NCBI GenBank assembly: GCA_017626055.1
Contig: JAGAJM010000004.1
Span: forward strand, 62,001-126,000
From: a bacterium
GTDB lineage: Bacteria > Cyanobacteriota > Vampirovibrionia > Gastranaerophilales > Gastranaerophilaceae
DNA length: 64,000 nucleotides
Direction of reading: 5' to 3'
Of this stretch, positions 41,802-50,077 are shown piece after piece. Under the pieces are notes generated by a model that was not told the DNA's origin, searched no databases, and was given only the letters and a program-made list of their open reading frames with translations. How positions within the stretch are numbered: the stretch's first letter is position 1; each line of letters opens with the position of its first letter. The translations under genes were made by a program, and so were the position numbers.

Positions 41802-42635
41802 ATGACACAGATTTTAGATGGTAAAAAGTTAAGAGAAAAACTTTTGACAGATTTGAAGCAGAAAATCGATAGGTTTCAAACAAAGCCTACGCTTGTTGTG
41901 ATTTTGGTGGGAGAAAACCCTGCAAGCAAAATTTATGTGAACAACAAGAAAAAAACCGCAGAAGAACTTGGAATAAATTCGCAAGTGATAAATTATCCAG
42001 CTAATATTTCAGAAGAAGAACTTTTGGCAAAGATTGAGGAATTAAATAACAAAAAGGATGTAACTGCAATTTTGGTTCAGTTGCCATTACCTGAGCATAT
42101 TTCAAAAGAGAATGTGATAAATGCAATTGCTCCAGAAAAAGATGTTGATGGTTTCACTCCATATAACTTCGGAAAATTATTTTCTGGTGAAATTCCAACA
42201 GTTTATCCATGCACACCAAAGGGAATTTTATTGCTATTAGATGAATATGGTATTGAATTAGAAGGTAAGCACGTTGTTGTTGTAGGTCGTTCTAATATTG
42301 TTGGAAGACCTTTATCCCAAATGTTATTAAATAGAAATGCAACAGTTACAGTTTGTCATAGTAAAAGTAACCTAGACATAATAAAAACTGCTGATGTAGT
42401 TATTTCAGCAGTGGGAAAAAATATTATAGAAGGGGAAATGTTAAAATTGGGTTCAGTAGTTGTAGATGTTGGGATTTTCAAAGATGAGAACGGGAAAACT
42501 CGAGGAGACGTGAACTTTGAAAGTGCATCCCAAGTTACATCGTACATCTCACCAGTTCCTGGAGGTGTTGGACCAATGACAATTGCGTCATTGATGTTGA
42601 ACACAGTTGAACTGTTTGAACGAAATCTATTGTAA
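41802..42635 (+). CDS. folD: Bifunctional methylenetetrahydrofolate dehydrogenase/cyclohydrolase
   Basis: FolD interconverts methylene-, methenyl- and formyl-tetrahydrofolate. Family motifs are VGENPASKIYVNNKKKTAEELG, VQLPLPEH, PEKDVDGF, TPKGILLLL, the NADP-binding VVVVGRSNIVGRPLSQMLL and the C-terminal PVPGGVGPMTIASL. Length 277 is typical. Together with the two preceding genes it forms an apparent three-gene one-carbon operon. Confidence 0.97.
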   Translation: MTQILDGKKLREKLLTDLKQKIDRFQTKPTLVVILVGENPASKIYVNNKKKTAEELGINSQVINYPANISEEELLAKIEELNNKKDVTAILVQLPLPEHISKENVINAIAPEKDVDGFTPYNFGKLFSGEIPTVYPCTPKGILLLLDEYGIELEGKHVVVVGRSNIVGRPLSQMLLNRNATVTVCHSKSNLDIIKTADVVISAVGKNIIEGEMLKLGSVVVDVGIFKDENGKTRGDVNFESASQVTSYISPVPGGVGPMTIASLMLNTVELFERNLL

Positions 42636-42639
42636 TTTA

Positions 42640-42966
42640 CTATGAACCTAATAAGTTCAATGTACAGCTTGACTTGATGTTGTTGTTTACCATTGTTTTC
42701 AAGCCTGAAATTTCGTTTTCAATTGCTGTAATTTGTGAATCAAGCGAATCTTTTTCTGTTTCTAATTGTTCACTTAAATCTTCATAGTAAATGAAACTTG
42801 CATCTTCTGTGCAATCTTCATCAGTTGCAGCATATTCTCTTTCGATTGCTGTCATTTGTGATGTTGCATAGTTGATTTGATTTTGAATTGAAATGTGTTG
42901 GAATTGTAAAAAACTTTTTTGTAAAGTCAATAAACTTTTTTGACTTGCTAATGCTAAAAATGCCAT
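42640..42966 (-). CDS. Small coiled-coil protein with ASQ-x-x-LLT N-terminus, 108 aa
   Basis: The N-terminus (ALASQKSLLTLQKSFLQFQ) shares the ASQ-x-x-LLT signature of the large protein at 27802. The rest is a heptad-like coiled coil (LSEQLETEKDSLDSQITAIE), with two Cys and a tail CTLNLLGS. A clear AAGGAG site precedes the ATG. It may be exported by the same route as the large protein, or form a filament or scaffold. Convergent with folD, four bases apart. Confidence 0.68.
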   Translation of the reverse strand: MAFLALASQKSLLTLQKSFLQFQHISIQNQINYATSQMTAIEREYAATDEDCTEDASFIYYEDLSEQLETEKDSLDSQITAIENEISGLKTMVNNNIKSSCTLNLLGS

Positions 42967-43151
42967 GTTCTCGTCTCCTTATTTTTTAAAAATCTCTCAC
43001 CTATATAAAGTTTTTTGAAAAAGGTCAATTTCAATAAGTGGGTTTTTTGTTACATTTGTTAACAATTGTATGTAAACATCTGTGTTAAATAGTTGCCTAG
43101 GGGTGTAAATGTAATGTATTATAGAATTGTGTAGGGAGGAATCGGGATATA

Positions 43152-44372
43152 ATGCCGAAATTAGCAAGACAATATGATGACAGATATTATTCTGACTTCC
43201 GAGTTTCGTCTAATACATCAAGAACAAGTAATTACGGATATACTCGTTATGAGCGTTCCGATATTCGTTATGATTATTATGGCAATCCTATAAATCAACA
43301 GCCTGTTAGACGTAGAAAGCCAAAAAATCGTAAGAAAAAAGGGATTCTTCAACCTTTGATTGTTTCGGGCTTGTTGGCATTAGTGTTTTTAAGTGCTTTA
43401 CCTTTTTCGTTTAATAATATAACTAAGGCGATGTTTGTCCCAACTCCATATCAGGGAATTCAAGCTGATATGCAAGATATAGGTTTCCCAACGCATAATT
43501 ATTTATCAAATAATTGGTTTTTAGGTCGTAGGGGCTTTAGTTATTCTGCGGACGAAAAACATGCTCAAATGACTCCATTAAAAGAAAATGTTAAAATGCC
43601 AGTTTTAACTCAATCTTTGATGAATTTGATGGAGAATTACAAAACAGTTAAACCTGCGGTTTTTGTTTGGGATTATGATACTCAAAATTATGTAGATATA
43701 AATGCTTCTGAGATTTATGCAACTGCAAGTATTATTAAAATTCCTGTTTTAATTGATGTATTCAAGTCTATTGAGGCAGGTCAGATGTCTTTAGAAGATA
43801 CAATGCCATTGACTGAGTATTATAGAACTGAAGGTTCTGGAAGTTTACAATTTAAGGCTCATAACTCTGAATATACGATTGATGAATTGGCAAATCGTAT
43901 GATTACAGAATCAGATAATTCTGCAACAAATATGTTGATGGCTAAAGTGGGTTCTATGACTGATGTTAACCAAGCAATTAGAGATTGGGGTTTGAAAGAT
44001 ACTTATGTTCAAACCTGGTTACCTGATTTGACTGGTACTAACAAAACTACTGCTCGTGATATGGCTACTATGCTTTATAATATCGATGAGAACGATAAGT
44101 TCTTGACAGAAGAATCAAGAGCAAAAATTTTAAATTACATGGGGCATGTTCACAACAATCGTTTAATTCATGCTGGCTTAGGACCTGGGGCAGTATTTTT
44201 ACATAAAACAGGTGATATTGGTAAAATGTTAGGGGATGCAGGTATTGTAATTGCACCAAATGGCAAGAAATACATTGTGGTAATTCTTGCAAATCGTCCT
44301 CACAATTCTATTGCAGGAAAAGAATTTATTGTAAAAGCATCTGAAATTATTTATAACTATATGGTAAGATAG
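43152..44372 (+). CDS. Class A beta-lactamase-fold serine hydrolase, membrane-anchored
   Basis: A Tyr/Arg/Ser-rich cytoplasmic tail (residues 1-72) is followed by one TM helix (LIVSGLLALVFLSALPF) and a periplasmic domain. The three active-site motifs are SIIK with Ser193/Lys196, SDN at 254-256 and KTG at 352-354. The omega-loop Glu-x-x-x-Asn of true class A enzymes is not visible in the TWLPDLTGTNKTTARD stretch. A role in peptidoglycan turnover is more likely than antibiotic hydrolysis, as in related cyanobacterial proteins. A promoter TTGCCT-18-TATTAT lies in the intergenic region. Confidence 0.85.
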   Translation: MPKLARQYDDRYYSDFRVSSNTSRTSNYGYTRYERSDIRYDYYGNPINQQPVRRRKPKNRKKKGILQPLIVSGLLALVFLSALPFSFNNITKAMFVPTPYQGIQADMQDIGFPTHNYLSNNWFLGRRGFSYSADEKHAQMTPLKENVKMPVLTQSLMNLMENYKTVKPAVFVWDYDTQNYVDINASEIYATASIIKIPVLIDVFKSIEAGQMSLEDTMPLTEYYRTEGSGSLQFKAHNSEYTIDELANRMITESDNSATNMLMAKVGSMTDVNQAIRDWGLKDTYVQTWLPDLTGTNKTTARDMATMLYNIDENDKFLTEESRAKILNYMGHVHNNRLIHAGLGPGAVFLHKTGDIGKMLGDAGIVIAPNGKKYIVVILANRPHNSIAGKEFIVKASEIIYNYMVR

Positions 44373-44381
44373 TTACTGGAT

Positions 44382-44984
44382 ATGGATATCTTTTATTTAA
44401 AGAAAAGTGAATTTTTAAAGGCTATTAACAGAGAAAGTTTAGAGTATTTTTCTGATAATAGAAATTATGCTTCTGACGATAAGTATATAGAGCATCTATT
44501 AGGCTTGTTTTTGACAAAATATATAGCAAAACATTTTTATAATATTTATGATTTAGAAATTGAGAGAAAGAATGATAAACCATTTTTTAAAGAAGGGAAA
44601 GTGTGTTTTAGTATTTCTCATTCAAAGGATGTTGTTCTTGTTGCATTTAACAACAAAAATATTGGGGTAGATGTTGAATATATCTCTGAAAGAAAAAATT
44701 TTAAAGCTATAATGGAACGTTTTGGTGAAAAGGTCGAAAATCCTACTTGCGAAGAATTTTATAGATTTTGGACCTTATATGAAGCAGAGGTAAAATTGAA
44801 TGAAGATATAAAATCGTTGTTTGTTGTTAAGTTGGAAAAAGATTATATGCTTTCATGTGTATCTGCTGATGTTTTGGTAAGTGATTTCTGTGTAAAAAAA
44901 CTGATTTGCGATAGTGATGTGGTGGATTTAGTAAAAGAGTTTGAGTGTCCTAAAAATTGTAAATTAATTACGTCAGTTGAATAA
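44382..44984 (+). CDS. 4'-phosphopantetheinyl transferase (Sfp type)
   Basis: These enzymes transfer the phosphopantetheine arm from CoA to carrier proteins. The Sfp motifs are KPFF...CFSISHSKDVVLVAF, GVDVEYISERKNF (metal-binding D-x-E) and FYRFWTLYEAEVKL (W-T-x-x-E-A-x-x-K). At 200 residues it is compact. No synthase gene is adjacent; it sits between a serine hydrolase and glmU. Probably the holo-ACP maturation enzyme of the cell. Confidence 0.9.
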   Translation: MDIFYLKKSEFLKAINRESLEYFSDNRNYASDDKYIEHLLGLFLTKYIAKHFYNIYDLEIERKNDKPFFKEGKVCFSISHSKDVVLVAFNNKNIGVDVEYISERKNFKAIMERFGEKVENPTCEEFYRFWTLYEAEVKLNEDIKSLFVVKLEKDYMLSCVSADVLVSDFCVKKLICDSDVVDLVKEFECPKNCKLITSVE

Positions 44985-45039
44985 TTATTATATTTTTGGG
45001 ATATTAGTATCAAAGTTAATAACAAGTGAGGGTAATAAT

Positions 45040-46326
45040 ATGGATATTAAAGCCGTAATTTTGGCAGCTGGTAAGGGTACAAGGATGAAATCTGAAACTA
45101 CGCCTAAGGTTTTACATGAAATTATGGGTAAAACTTTATTAGGGTATGTAATGGATAATGTGAAGAATTTTGTGTCTGAACAATTTGTAATTGTTGGGCA
45201 TCACGCTGAAGCTGTTGAAAAGTTTGTGCAAAATAATTACGAAAACTCAAAAACAGTTTTACAATCGCCACAATTGGGAACAGGGCATGCGGTTTCTATG
45301 GTTTGTCCAAGTTTAGAGAATTTTGATGGTTTAGTGTTGATTTTATGTGGTGATACTCCTTTAGTTAGAGAAGAAACATTGAAAGCATTTGTTGAATACC
45401 ACAAATCTAGTAATTCTGATTTAACAGTAATGAGTACAATTTTCGATAACCCAACAAATTACGGCAGAATTATCAGAGAAGATGATAATTCTCTAAAATG
45501 TATTGTTGAAGAAAAAGATGCAACGACAGAACAAAAAGCCGTAAAAGAAGTTAACGCTGGAATTTATTGTTTAAATTGGGCAAAATTTAAATCTTCTTTT
45601 GGGCAGTTGCAAAGTAACAATGCGCAAGGAGAGTATTATTTAACAGATATTATTTCTTGGGGTAAGGCTCAAGGTTTGAGTGTTAATGCTTATATTCTAG
45701 ATAACAGTGATGAAATTTATGGTATCAATTCACGTTTAAATCTGGCAGAAGCAACAAAAATGATGAATCGCCGTAACTTAGAAAGATATATGGTTGAAGG
45801 GGTTACAATTGTTGACCCTGATTCAACTTGGATTAGTGAAGATACTGAAATTGGTCAAGATACAATAATTTATCCTGCAACTTATATTGAGGGTAAGAAT
45901 AAAATTGGTAAAAACTGTAAAATTGGACCTTGCGCACATTTAAGAGGTGGCGTTGAAGTTTGTGATAATGTTAAAGTTGGTAATTTTGTAGAAGTTAAAA
46001 AGGCAAAAATATCTTCAAATACAAATGTTGGACATTTATCTTACATTGGCGATGCTGAGTTAGGTGAAAATGTAAATATTGGGGCAGGAACAATTACTGC
46101 TAATTACAATCCACTAACAAAAACTAAATCAAAAACAGTTATTGGTGATAATGTAAAAATCGGTTCTAATTCAGTTCTTGTTGCTCCTGTGGAATTGCAA
46201 GAAGGTGCAAATGTTGGAGCTGGTGGAGTTATTACAAAAACAGTTCCTGCGTGGGCTTTAGCGATTACTCGTTCCCCATTGAAAGTTTTGGAAAATTGGG
46301 TAAAAAGACAAACTTCTGAAAAATAG
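45040..46326 (+). CDS. glmU: Bifunctional GlmU
   Basis: GlmU makes UDP-N-acetylglucosamine: acetylation of glucosamine 1-phosphate and uridylation. The pyrophosphorylase signature AAGKGTRMKS and LCGDTPLV precede hexapeptide repeats (IGKNCKIGPCAHLRGGVEV to GAGTITANYNP) typical of the C-terminal acetyltransferase. The ATG at 45040 follows GAGGG; an upstream frame extension is not supported. Length 428. Feeds the murC operon with substrate. Confidence 0.97.
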   Translation: MDIKAVILAAGKGTRMKSETTPKVLHEIMGKTLLGYVMDNVKNFVSEQFVIVGHHAEAVEKFVQNNYENSKTVLQSPQLGTGHAVSMVCPSLENFDGLVLILCGDTPLVREETLKAFVEYHKSSNSDLTVMSTIFDNPTNYGRIIREDDNSLKCIVEEKDATTEQKAVKEVNAGIYCLNWAKFKSSFGQLQSNNAQGEYYLTDIISWGKAQGLSVNAYILDNSDEIYGINSRLNLAEATKMMNRRNLERYMVEGVTIVDPDSTWISEDTEIGQDTIIYPATYIEGKNKIGKNCKIGPCAHLRGGVEVCDNVKVGNFVEVKKAKISSNTNVGHLSYIGDAELGENVNIGAGTITANYNPLTKTKSKTVIGDNVKIGSNSVLVAPVELQEGANVGAGGVITKTVPAWALAITRSPLKVLENWVKRQTSEK

Positions 46327-46330
46327 AATT

Positions 46331-46357
46331 AAGGCGGTTTAAATAACCGCCTTTTTT
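46331..46357 (+). terminator. Terminator after glmU
   Basis: A 9-bp stem AAGGCGGTT/AACCGCCTT (46331-46339, 46345-46353) followed by TTTTT. Confidence 0.93.
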
Positions 46358-46412
46358 ATGCTTTACTTTTTTTCTTCAAGGTTTATCATAGTAATAAGGG
46401 AGATTAAGAGAA

Positions 46413-47834
46413 ATGTATAATCCGAAATCGTCGATAGCAGAAGAGTTTATAAATCATGAAGAAGTTTTGGCATCATTAGAATACGCTAGTGCCAATAAAA
46501 ATAATGTTGAATTAATCGATAAAATTTTAGAAAAAGCAAGATTGGGAAAAGGCTTATCTCATAGAGAAGCTGCGGTTTTACTAGACTGTGAAATTGAAGA
46601 AAAAAATCAAGAAATTTTTGAACTTGCGAAAAAGATTAAACAGGATTATTACGGAAACAGAATTGTTCTTTTTGCTCCGTTATATTTATCAAATTACTGT
46701 GTGAATGGTTGTGTATATTGCCCATATCATGTGACAAATACAACAATTCCACGCAAAAAAATGACCCAAGAAGAAATCAAAGAAGAAGTTATAGCTCTTC
46801 AGGATATGGGACATAAGCGTTTGGCTATTGAAACAGGCGAAGACCCTGTTAACAATCCAATTGAATACGTTTTAGAGTCATTAAAAACTATTTATTCTAT
46901 TCATCATAAAAATGGTGCAATTAGACGCGCAAACGTTAATATTGCAGCAACTACTGTTGAAAATTATAGAAAATTAAAAGAAGCAGGTATCGGAACTTAT
47001 ATTTTATTCCAAGAAACTTATAATAAAGAAACTTACGAAAGACTTCACCCAACAGGACCAAAACATAATTACAAATACCATACAGAAGCTATGGATAGAG
47101 CGATGCAAGGTGGTATTGATGATGTTGGTTTGGGTGTATTGTTTGGTTTAGAATTGTACAGATATGAATTTTCAGCACTTTTAATGCATGCTGAACACTT
47201 AGAAGCAGTTTTTGGTGTTGGGCCTCATACAATTTCTGTTCCTCGTATTAGACGTGCGGATGATATTGACCCAAGTAAGTTTGATAATGGTATAGATGAT
47301 GATACTTTTGCAAAAATCGTTGCTTGTATTAGAATTTCTGTTCCATATACTGGCATGATTATCTCAACTCGTGAATCTAAAAAATGTAGAGAAAGAGTTT
47401 TAGAACTTGGTGTTTCTCAAATTAGTGGGGGTTCAAAAACAAGTGTTGGCGGTTATGCTCACCCAGAAGAAGAATCAGAAGAAGACACTGCTCAATTTGA
47501 AGTTGAAGATAGAAGAACTCTGGATGAAATTTTAAAATGGCTTATGGAACTTGGGTATGTGCCTAGTTTCTGTACTGCGTGCTATCGTGAAGGCAGAGTG
47601 GGGGATAGATTTATGGAAATCTGTAAAGACCAACAAATCCATAATTTCTGTCATCCAAATGCAATTATGACATTGAAAGAATACTTAGAAGATTATGCTT
47701 CGCCTGAAACCAAAAAAGTTGGGGAAGAACTTATCCAAAAAGAATTGCATATGCTAAAAAATAAAAAAATCGAATGTATTGTTGAACAAAACCTTGAAAA
47801 AATAGAACAAGGTGAACGTGACTTCCGTTTTTAG
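46413..47834 (+). CDS. hydG: [FeFe]-hydrogenase maturase HydG
   Basis: HydG is the radical SAM tyrosine lyase that makes CO and cyanide ligands for the H-cluster. The radical SAM motif is CVNGCVYC (Cys96, Cys100, Cys103). A C-terminal C-x2-C-x22-C set (Cys387, Cys390, Cys413) binds the second iron-sulfur cluster and separates HydG from ThiH. Length 473 fits. Neither the hydrogenase itself nor hydE is in the window; hydF is about 9 kb away on the other strand. Confidence 0.94.
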   Translation: MYNPKSSIAEEFINHEEVLASLEYASANKNNVELIDKILEKARLGKGLSHREAAVLLDCEIEEKNQEIFELAKKIKQDYYGNRIVLFAPLYLSNYCVNGCVYCPYHVTNTTIPRKKMTQEEIKEEVIALQDMGHKRLAIETGEDPVNNPIEYVLESLKTIYSIHHKNGAIRRANVNIAATTVENYRKLKEAGIGTYILFQETYNKETYERLHPTGPKHNYKYHTEAMDRAMQGGIDDVGLGVLFGLELYRYEFSALLMHAEHLEAVFGVGPHTISVPRIRRADDIDPSKFDNGIDDDTFAKIVACIRISVPYTGMIISTRESKKCRERVLELGVSQISGGSKTSVGGYAHPEEESEEDTAQFEVEDRRTLDEILKWLMELGYVPSFCTACYREGRVGDRFMEICKDQQIHNFCHPNAIMTLKEYLEDYASPETKKVGEELIQKELHMLKNKKIECIVEQNLEKIEQGERDFRF

Positions 47835-47837
47835 ATG

Positions 47838-47846
47838 TGTTATGGT
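47838..47846 (+). promoter_or_regulatory. Extended -10 promoter of the Nudix gene
   Basis: TGT (47838-47840) and TATGGT (47841-47846) predict transcription from about 47853, five bases before the ATG at 47858. Confidence 0.5.
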
Positions 47847-47857
47847 AACATCAGAAT

Positions 47858-48412
47858 ATGAATTTTGAAGAAAAAACATTAAATTCTAAGGTCGTTTATG
47901 ATGGTAAGGTTATTACCGTAATTAAAGATGATGTTGAAGTTGCTGATGGTCACAAATCTTTTCGTGAAGTGATATTGCACAGTGGCGGAGTTGTAGTTGT
48001 TGCATTGAAAGATGCTGAAACCATTTTGCTTGTTAAACAATATCGTTATCCATTGAAAGAGGTTGTATTAGAACTTCCAGCGGGAAAACTTGAAATTGGG
48101 GAAGATCCTGATGAGGCTTGCAAAAGAGAGCTTGAGGAAGAAACGGGATACAAAGCAAGTACGTGGAAATCTTTGGGTTATATTAATACAACACCTGGGA
48201 TTTGTACAGAAAAATTGTATTTATACTTGGCATCTGATTTGGAATTTGTTGGTGAACATCCTGATGAGGGTGAAATTATCAAATGTTATGAATATAAATT
48301 AGCTGATGTTTTTGAGATGATTCAGTCTGGTAAAATAAATGATGCAAAAACGATTTGTGCATTATCAAGAGCGTTTTGTATATCTCCTCGCCCATATATG
48401 GGAGAGGGCTAG
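47858..48412 (+). CDS. Nudix hydrolase, ADP-ribose pyrophosphatase-like
   Basis: The Nudix box is complete: G at GKLEIGEDPDEACKRELEEETGY (G-x5-E-x7-R-E-x-x-E-E-x-G). The upstream VKQYRYPLKEVVLELPAG is typical of ADP-ribose pyrophosphatases. Length 184. The last eight residues (PRPYMGEG) and the stop codon come from an intergenic repeat-like sequence. Likely substrates are ADP-ribose or other nucleoside diphosphate sugars. Confidence 0.88.
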   Translation: MNFEEKTLNSKVVYDGKVITVIKDDVEVADGHKSFREVILHSGGVVVVALKDAETILLVKQYRYPLKEVVLELPAGKLEIGEDPDEACKRELEEETGYKASTWKSLGYINTTPGICTEKLYLYLASDLEFVGEHPDEGEIIKCYEYKLADVFEMIQSGKINDAKTICALSRAFCISPRPYMGEG

Positions 48413-48423
48413 GGTGAGGGCTT
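48381..48423 (+). repeat. REP-like element overlapping the Nudix 3' end
   Basis: CTCCTCGCCCATATATGGGAGAGG-type dyad followed by GCTAGGGTGAGGG. It is related to 9391-9424 and 60904-60935. It encodes the end of the Nudix protein and is five bases from the next start codon. Confidence 0.68.
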
Positions 48424-48427
48424 AATT

Positions 48428-49225
48428 ATGATTAAGATGATTGCAACCGATATTGATGGAACAATTTTTGAATGGGGTAAAGGTTTTAGTCCCGCTGTTA
48501 TGGATTGTATGGCAAGATTGAAAAAAGCTGGTGTGAAAGTTGTTTTGGTTACTGGTAGGATGCATCGTTCGGCATTGCATGCCGCAGATGAACTTAACCT
48601 TGGCACCCCTGTCATTTCATATCAAGGGGCGTTAATTAAGGATTGTGATAACAAAACATTATTCCAAAAAACTTTACCTGTTGATTATGCCAAAAATCTC
48701 ATTAAATGGGCGAGAGAAAATAAAGTCCATATAAATCTTTACTTGGATGATAATTTATTTGTTGAAGAAGATAATGAGATTATAAAATTTTATACAGATG
48801 GGAAACATATTCCATATACTGTCTGCAATTTTGATGACTTAGAAATAAAAGATGTTAATAAAATCCTTGCGATTGATTTGAAAGATGCAGATAGGGTTAC
48901 AGGTTGGGTAAATGAACTTAAAAAAGTTTATCCAGATTTGTATATTGTAAAATCAACTCCGTATTTTTGTGAAATTTGCTCAGGAGAAGCTAAAAAATCA
49001 TTAGGGGTTGAACATCTGTGCAAAATGTGGGGTTTGAAAAAAGAAGAAATTTTGACTATTGGTGATCAGAATAATGACATTGATTTAGTTCAAGCTGGTG
49101 GAATTGGTGTTTCTATGGGTAATGGGACACCTGAATTGAAGGCTTGTGCTGATTATATTACTGATACTGTTGAAAATGATGGATTTGTAAAAGCTGTTGA
49201 GAAATTTGTTCTAACTGAGGAATAA
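48428..49225 (+). CDS. Cof-type HAD-superfamily phosphatase
   Basis: Cytoplasmic sugar- or nucleotide-phosphate phosphatase of the Cof subfamily. Motif I is ATDIDGTIF, motif II is VTGRMHRSA, and motif III/IV is KSLGVEHLC...LTIGDQNNDIDLVQAGGIGVSMGNGTPELK. The alpha/beta cap sits between. Length 265 is typical. Its 3' end overlaps the convergent zinc-ribbon gene by 15 bases. The substrate is unknown. Confidence 0.93.
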   Translation: MIKMIATDIDGTIFEWGKGFSPAVMDCMARLKKAGVKVVLVTGRMHRSALHAADELNLGTPVISYQGALIKDCDNKTLFQKTLPVDYAKNLIKWARENKVHINLYLDDNLFVEEDNEIIKFYTDGKHIPYTVCNFDDLEIKDVNKILAIDLKDADRVTGWVNELKKVYPDLYIVKSTPYFCEICSGEAKKSLGVEHLCKMWGLKKEEILTIGDQNNDIDLVQAGGIGVSMGNGTPELKACADYITDTVENDGFVKAVEKFVLTEE

Positions 49226-49525
49226 TTCTGTACCACATTTAGGGCAAATTGGGTCTTTCTTTTTATCATAATAGAATGTGTGTCTGCATTTTGGACATTT
49301 ATATTTTTTCCTGAAAAATATGAAATAGTAAAATAGTCCTGAACCGATAAAACTGACAACAAGAGCAATTATCCCCAGTATAATAAATGTCATTGCAAAT
49401 TGTAGGTTAAAATAGTAATAAAAAGGTAATCCTTCTGGCATTTCGTATTGAGTAGGTTGTTCTACTGTTTCTACTACTTTACGTTGGACAAATACGCCGT
49501 TTAAGTTGTTATTTGCAATCTTCAT
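49211..49525 (-). CDS. Small membrane protein with C-terminal zinc ribbon, 104 aa
   Basis: After a polar N-terminus (MKIANNNLNGVFVQRKVVE) there is a hydrophobic segment (FAMTFIILGIIALVVSFIGSGLFYYFIFF), probably one long or two short TM helices, and a C-terminal zinc ribbon CPKCRHTFYYDKKKDPICPKCG. Start at 49525 is fixed by the -10 (TATAAT, 49532-49537 on the minus strand), six bases before the ATG; the longer frame would cross the promoter. The mRNA should be leaderless. Family not recognised. Confidence 0.72.
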   Translation of the reverse strand: MKIANNNLNGVFVQRKVVETVEQPTQYEMPEGLPFYYYFNLQFAMTFIILGIIALVVSFIGSGLFYYFIFFRKKYKCPKCRHTFYYDKKKDPICPKCGTELFLS

Positions 49526-49531
49526 ATTGGG

Positions 49532-49563
49532 ATTATAACATATATTGAAAAATATGTTATAAT
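49532..49563. promoter_or_regulatory. Perfectly palindromic bidirectional promoter
   Basis: ATTATAACATAT (49532-49543) and ATATGTTATAAT (49552-49563) are exact inverted copies around the eight bases ATTGAAAA. Each arm holds a full extended -10 (TGTTATAAT), one facing the zinc-ribbon gene and one facing ispF. Confidence 0.8.
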
Positions 49564-49585
49564 ATAAAAAACGGAGTTTGAAAAA

Positions 49586-50077
49586 ATGTATAGAATTGGC
49601 ATTGGATACGATATTCATAAATTAATTGAAGGCAGAGATTTAATTATCGGCGGGGTAAAAATTACCCACGAAATGGGACTTTTGGGTCATTCTGATGCTG
49701 ATGTTTTAATTCATGCATTGATTGATGCAATGCTTGGGGCATTAGCGTTAGATGATATCGGTACACTTTTCCCTGATACAGATCCTCAATATAAGGGAAT
49801 TGATAGTACGATTTTATTAAAAAAGGTTTATGAATATGTGCAAGATAAAGGTTATGCAATAGTAAATATTGATAGTAATATCATTGCGCAGGCTCCAAAG
49901 ATGATGCCTTATATTCCTAAAATGAAAGAAGTTTTATGTAGAATCTTAGATGTAAAACCAGAAGATTTATCAATTAAAGCAAAAACAAAAGAAAAACTAG
50001 ATGCAGTAGGTCAAAAACTTGCAATTGAAGCTAATGCAGTTGTTATGCTTCAAAAACGTATGAAAAAAATGTACTAA
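49586..50077 (+). CDS. ispF: 2-C-methyl-D-erythritol 2,4-cyclodiphosphate synthase
   Basis: IspF cyclises CDP-methylerythritol phosphate in the MEP pathway. Zinc ligands Asp9 and His11 are in GYDIH, followed by GHSDADVLIHALIDA, LFPDTDPQY and the C-terminal IKAKTKEKLDAVGQ. Length 163 fits. It shares the palindromic promoter with the divergent zinc-ribbon gene and overlaps the next convergent gene by four bases. Confidence 0.96.
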   Translation: MYRIGIGYDIHKLIEGRDLIIGGVKITHEMGLLGHSDADVLIHALIDAMLGALALDDIGTLFPDTDPQYKGIDSTILLKKVYEYVQDKGYAIVNIDSNIIAQAPKMMPYIPKMKEVLCRILDVKPEDLSIKAKTKEKLDAVGQKLAIEANAVVMLQKRMKKMY

